Shown piece after piece: positions 6,770-9,416 of a stretch of 9,416 bases of DNA. The notes below the pieces were generated by a model. It did not search any database. It was not told the origin of the DNA and saw only the letters and a program-made list of their open reading frames with translations. Numbering within the stretch: the stretch's first letter is position 1; every line of letters starts with the position of its first letter. The position numbers and the translations under genes were made by a program. The stretch comes from Bacillota bacterium (lineage in GTDB: Bacteria; Bacillota; Clostridia; Christensenellales; CAG-138), in assembly GCA_023393045.1 (NCBI GenBank), contig JAEWMV010000008.1:1-9416 (forward strand), in the 5' to 3' direction.

Positions 6770-7789
6770 ATGAAATACGCTATCATCGCTCTGCTTCTCT
6801 CGGCCGCGGTCACGCTGGCGCTGGGACCCGTTGCGATCCCCATGCTCAGGCGCTTGAAATTCGGCCAGAGCGAGCGCAGCGACGGCCCGCAGTCCCACCT
6901 CAAAAAGGCGGGCACGCCCACCATGGGCGGCATGATGTTCATTGCGGGCATACTCGTGGGGACGCTCGCCCTCACGCTCAACGCCACGGAGCTTGCGCTC
7001 CCCGCTCTTTTGGTGACGCTGGGATTTTCCCTCGTGGGCTTCATCGACGACTTCCTCAAGGTCAGGTATAAGAACACCGTGGGGCTTCGCGCGTACCAGA
7101 AGATCATCGCGCAGTTCGCCATCGCCCTCATCATCGCGCTCTACGCGTACAACAGCCCTTTCATCGGCTCCAAGATATATCTCGCTTTCTTCGACGTGGA
7201 ATGGGACCTTGGCATCTTCTATATCCCCTTCGTGATGTTCGTGGTGATTGCCATCGTCAACGCGGTCAACCTCACGGACGGCATTGACGGGCTCGCCGCC
7301 GGCACAAGCCTCGTCGTCGCCATCACGCTTTGCGTCATCTACCTCTATATGTCCGCGGCGATGAAGATGCCCGTCGACCAGGGACAAGCCATGCAGACGC
7401 AATACAGCGCGGAGCTCGGCTCCATGGCGGTGTTCGCTGCGGCCGTGGCGGGCGGCTGCCTCGGCTTCCTCCGGTATAATTCGTATCCCGCCAAAGTCAT
7501 CATGGGGGATACCGGCGCCTTCGCGCTCGGCGGCGCGCTTGCGACGCTCACCATTTTTAGCCGTTCGGTATTGCTCTTTCTGATTATGGGAGCCTGCTTC
7601 GTGGCTTCCGCCGTGTCCGTGGTGATACAGGTGGGGTACTTTAAGCTCACCCACGGCAAGCGCGTGTTCAAGATGGCGCCGCTGCACCATCATTTTGAAC
7701 TCATGGAGATACCCGAAACGCGCATTGTGGCCGTGTACATGATTATCACCGTTTTCCTTTGTTTACTATGCCTTTTGGCATATGTATAA
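6770..7789 (+). CDS. mraY: Phospho-N-acetylmuramoyl-pentapeptide-transferase MraY
   Basis: Integral membrane enzyme that moves phospho-MurNAc-pentapeptide from UDP to undecaprenyl phosphate, forming lipid I. It has 339 residues, slightly short of the roughly 320-360 family midpoint but complete, with about ten hydrophobic helices. Landmarks: SHLKKAGTPTMGG (42-54), the Mg-binding Asp pair in FIDDFLKVRYKN (91-102; D93, D94), NAVNLTDGIDGLAAG (164-178), the NSYPAKVIMGDTGAFALGG region (237-255) with GDTG at 246-249, and the cytoplasmic loop APLHHHFE (303-310) with three consecutive histidines. The start codon is supported by the GGGGAGG site six bases upstream, 25 bp after murE. It seems to be the last gene transcribed from the mraZ promoter alone, because hairpins and a new promoter follow. 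Confidence 0.97.
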   Translation: MKYAIIALLLSAAVTLALGPVAIPMLRRLKFGQSERSDGPQSHLKKAGTPTMGGMMFIAGILVGTLALTLNATELALPALLVTLGFSLVGFIDDFLKVRYKNTVGLRAYQKIIAQFAIALIIALYAYNSPFIGSKIYLAFFDVEWDLGIFYIPFVMFVVIAIVNAVNLTDGIDGLAAGTSLVVAITLCVIYLYMSAAMKMPVDQGQAMQTQYSAELGSMAVFAAAVAGGCLGFLRYNSYPAKVIMGDTGAFALGGALATLTIFSRSVLLFLIMGACFVASAVSVVIQVGYFKLTHGKRVFKMAPLHHHFELMEIPETRIVAVYMIITVFLCLLCLLAYV

Positions 7790-7863
7790 ATCTGGGCCGT
7801 TTGGTGTTCGTAGGCGTAGCCGTGATTCTGTTGGCGCTTGGCACGGCACAAGCCATGGGTTAA
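7768..7863 (+). CDS. Doubtful 31-residue hydrophobic reading frame between mraY and murD
   Basis: ATG 7768 opens a 31-codon frame whose product contains one hydrophobic stretch (LVFVGVAVILLALGTAQAMG) that would span a membrane or resemble a signal sequence ending in AQA. It overlaps the last 22 bases of mraY, and its TAA ends at the base of the long hairpin at 7862. No Shine-Dalgarno precedes ATG 7768 or the internal GTG 7804. It may be a chance frame; a small membrane protein or a leader peptide are alternatives. Low confidence. Confidence 0.15.
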   Translation: MPFGICINLGRLVFVGVAVILLALGTAQAMG

Positions 7864-7905
7864 GGTTTTTGAGGCAGAGCGCGGCTCTTTTGCCTCAAAC
7901 GCCTT
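7862..7905 (+). other. Long imperfect hairpin between mraY and murD
   Basis: AAGG (7862-7865) pairs with CCTT (7902-7905), TTTGAGGCA (7868-7876) with TGCCTCAAA (7891-7899), and GAGC (7877-7880) with GCTC (7884-7887). There is a GCG loop, a TTT bulge and a small TT/CG internal loop. No T run follows it directly, so it is not a standard terminator alone. It ends exactly where the next hairpin begins. It could protect the mraY 3' end or assist termination. Confidence 0.6.
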
Positions 7906-7932
7906 GGCCGGCACCATGCGGCCCCCTTTTTT
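7906..7932 (+). terminator. Probable intrinsic terminator after mraY
   Basis: GGCCG (7906-7910) pairs with CGGCC (7919-7923) around an 8-base loop, followed by CCC and then six T residues (7927-7932). The stem is short but entirely G-C. It stands directly after the long hairpin at 7862-7905 and just before a strong promoter, as expected of a transcript boundary. Read-through into murD is still possible because the stem is only five pairs. Confidence 0.5.
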
Positions 7933-7937
7933 AAAGC

Positions 7938-7966
7938 TTGACGCGCGAGGCGCGCGTGGCTATAAT
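7938..7966 (+). promoter_or_regulatory. Sigma-A-type promoter of murD
   Basis: TTGACG (7938-7943, five of six consensus bases) is 17 bp from a perfect TATAAT (7961-7966). Transcription would start near 7973, about 20 bases before the murD start codon, leaving just enough leader for the Shine-Dalgarno. A GC palindrome fills part of the spacer. Confidence 0.85.
7941..7957. promoter_or_regulatory. Palindrome inside the murD promoter (possible operator)
   Basis: ACGCGCG (7941-7947) and CGCGCGT (7951-7957) form a perfect 7-bp inverted repeat around AGG. It overlaps the end of the -35 box and fills most of the spacer, where a bound repressor would block polymerase. CG-alternating sequence arises easily in GC-rich DNA, so chance is a real alternative. 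Confidence 0.35.
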
Positions 7967-7979
7967 GCCTGCTGGAAAC

Positions 7980-7985
7980 GGAGGT
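7980..7985 (+). promoter_or_regulatory. Ribosome binding site for murD
   Basis: GGAGGT lies eight bases before ATG 7994, a consensus site at good spacing that fixes the murD start. Confidence 0.8.
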
Positions 7986-7993
7986 AGCTTAAA

Positions 7994-9358
7994 ATGAAAA
8001 ACGAAAAAAAGCGCGCCCTGATCGTCGGCATGGCGCGCAGCGGCATCTCCTCGGCAAAGCTGCTCGCCTCCGACGGGTACGAGGTTGTGATAAACGATAT
8101 GAAGCCCCGTATAGACGGTCTATACGAGGCGCTTTCGGGCATAGACTATATCGACGCGCTGGGCAGGGAGCCCGCGGAGGCGCTCGATGGCGTGTCCCTG
8201 ATGGTGCTAAGCCCCGTGGTGCCCATCTTCGCCCCGTTTGCGGATGAGGCGAGGGCGCGGGGGATAGAGGTCATCGGCGAGATCGAGCTTGGCTACCGCT
8301 ATTGCGACCGTGGAGCGAAGTTCGTGTGCATCAGCGGCACCAACGGCAAAACCACCACCACTGCGCTCACGGGGGAGCTTTTCCGCGCGTGCGGCAGACG
8401 CACCTTCGTGCTGGGAAACATCGGCGTGCCCATCACCGAGCATGCGCGGGAAACGCGCGCGGGAGATTACGTCGTGGCGGAGACCGCCGCGCTGCAGCTT
8501 GAGAGCATCAGCGCGTTTCGCCCGAACGCGTTTGGCATGCTCAACATCACCGAGGACCACCTCAACCGCTTCCAGTATAGGATGGAAAACTACATCGCCG
8601 CCAAATGCCGCGGCTTTGAGAACCAGGGGGAAGAGGATTTTGCGGTGCTGAACCTCGACGACCCCATCGTGCGGGACATGGCGAAGCTCACCCGCGCGCG
8701 CGTTGTTTACTTCTCCCGCAAGGGGGAGGTGGAAAACGGCATGTTCCTGCGGGGAGAACGCATGGTGTGGCGCTTGGACGGCAAGGAGACGGAGCTCATC
8801 GACACGGGCGAACTGCGCATCCCCGGCGCGCACAACGTGGAAAACGCGCTTTGCGCCGCGTCGCTTGCGATGTGCATGGGGCTTGAGGCCGAAGGCGTAT
8901 GCGAAGGGCTCAGGCGTTTCGCCGGGGTGGAGCACCGCATCGAGTTTGTGCGGGAATTGGACGGCGTGGCCTACATCAACGACTCCAAGGGCACCAATCC
9001 GGATTCCACCATCAAGGCGGTGGAGGCCATGACGCGGCCGACCGTGCTGCTGCTTGGCGTTGGCAACTACGATAAAAAGAGCGATTTTGCGCCGCTCTTT
9101 CGCGCCTTTCATGGCAGGATCAAGCATGTGATCGCCTCGGGCTGCAACGTGCCCGCCATTTTGAAGGCCGCCGAGGAAACGGGGTATCAAAACATCACCG
9201 TCAACGACGGGCCGCTCATGGACATGATTCTGGAGGCGCGCGCGCTGTGCGCGCCGGGGGATGCAGTGCTGCTCTCGCCCGCTGCGGCGAGCTGGGGCAT
9301 CTATGCCGATTATGAGCAGCGCGGCAGGATATTCAAGGAGCTGGTCAACTCGCTCTAG
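7994..9358 (+). CDS. murD: UDP-N-acetylmuramoylalanine--D-glutamate ligase MurD
   Basis: Cytoplasmic ATP-dependent ligase adding D-glutamate to UDP-MurNAc-L-Ala, the step before MurE. It has 454 residues, the normal length. Landmarks: N-terminal nucleotide-fold start ALIVGMARSGISSAKLL (8-24), LSPVVP (72-77), P-loop GTNGKTTTT at 115-123, GNIGVP (141-146), NITEDHL (184-190), probable carbamylated lysine K204 in YIAAK, GVEHRIEFV (311-319), YINDSKGTNPDSTIKA (327-342) and LLSPAAASWGIYADYEQRG (426-444). Several motifs differ from common MurD forms: SPVVP instead of SPGVP, ETAALQLE (163-170) instead of E-x-SSFQLE, and SWGIY instead of SFDxF. The catalytic residues remain, so I expect an active enzyme. 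It has its own promoter 28 bp upstream, separated from mraY by 204 bp. The next gene starts 12 bp after its stop. Confidence 0.95.
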   Translation: MKNEKKRALIVGMARSGISSAKLLASDGYEVVINDMKPRIDGLYEALSGIDYIDALGREPAEALDGVSLMVLSPVVPIFAPFADEARARGIEVIGEIELGYRYCDRGAKFVCISGTNGKTTTTALTGELFRACGRRTFVLGNIGVPITEHARETRAGDYVVAETAALQLESISAFRPNAFGMLNITEDHLNRFQYRMENYIAAKCRGFENQGEEDFAVLNLDDPIVRDMAKLTRARVVYFSRKGEVENGMFLRGERMVWRLDGKETELIDTGELRIPGAHNVENALCAASLAMCMGLEAEGVCEGLRRFAGVEHRIEFVRELDGVAYINDSKGTNPDSTIKAVEAMTRPTVLLLGVGNYDKKSDFAPLFRAFHGRIKHVIASGCNVPAILKAAEETGYQNITVNDGPLMDMILEARALCAPGDAVLLSPAAASWGIYADYEQRGRIFKELVNSL

Positions 9359-9369
9359 AGGGGGAAAGC

Positions 9370-9416
9370 GTGGCGGGAAGCACGATTGCGGCCGCACAAA
9401 ACACGGGCAGGAAGCC
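9370..9416 (+). CDS. N-terminus of the next cluster gene (cut by the right edge; possibly ftsW/spoVE)
   Basis: A G-rich ribosome binding site (GGGGG, 9360-9364) lies five bases before GTG 9370, and the frame is open to the window end, giving 15 full codons (GTG GCG GGA AGC..., read as MAGSTIAAAQNTGRK). The stretch is polar and ends basic, compatible with the short cytoplasmic start of an FtsW/SpoVE lipid II polymerase, the usual neighbour after murD in Bacillota. Too little is visible to identify it from sequence; the suggestion comes from gene order only. It starts 12 bp after murD and is presumably cotranscribed with it. Confidence 0.6.
   Translation, partial: MAGSTIAAAQNTGRK

Noticed and set aside
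7690..7917. 75-codon minus-strand frame over the mraY end and the mraY-murD gap
   Set aside because: Half of it is opposite mraY, and the composition shows no domain or ribosome binding site support.
1..9416. Mobile elements, CRISPR arrays, tRNA or rRNA genes
   Set aside because: I looked for repeats, terminal inverted repeats, transposase or integrase motifs and RNA gene signatures and saw none.

Overview
The window holds the front part of a division and cell wall (dcw) gene cluster from a Gram-positive bacterium. The order mraZ, rsmH, ftsL-like, a PASTA-bearing class B penicillin-binding protein, murE, mraY, murD, then the first codons of another gene matches the Bacillota layout. In that layout murF is usually elsewhere and an ftsW/spoVE gene follows murD. 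DNA is GC-rich, ATA (Ile) and AGG (Arg) codons are common, and Shine-Dalgarno sites and sigma-A-type promoters are near consensus. I infer a high-GC member of Clostridia or a relative; no genus can be named from this. MurE carries the DNPR motif, so the peptidoglycan is predicted to contain meso-diaminopimelate.

Layout. Positions 3-317: the end of a small protein with a CxxC-x11-CxxC motif and a very acidic tail. It abuts a calcineurin-like metallophosphoesterase (326-1018), and a clear intrinsic terminator (1036-1063) closes this unit. Positions 1064-1221: the control region of the dcw cluster. A sigma-A promoter (GTGACA-17-TATAAT) is overlaid by AAAGTG-type repeats at exact 10-bp spacing, which look like MraZ boxes, so MraZ probably represses its own operon. 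Positions 1222-7789: mraZ, rsmH, ftsL, pbp, murE and mraY on one strand with gaps of 0-32 bp. Positions 7790-7993: an unusual 204-bp break with a long hairpin, a GC hairpin followed by T6, and a second strong promoter (TTGACG-17-TATAAT). Positions 7994-9358: murD. From 9370 a GTG-started gene runs off the right edge.

How the genes work together. MurE and MurD are cytoplasmic ligases building the UDP-MurNAc-peptide. MraY transfers the finished phospho-MurNAc-pentapeptide to undecaprenyl phosphate. The PASTA transpeptidase crosslinks the polymer at the septum or in the spore. The FtsL-like protein is a divisome bitopic component. RsmH methylates 16S rRNA and MraZ is the cluster regulator.

I see no mobile element, CRISPR array, tRNA or rRNA. 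The coding content is conventional; the less ordinary signals are the 10-bp repeat array before mraZ, the structured break plus second promoter before murD, and the acidic zinc-ribbon-like protein at the left edge.
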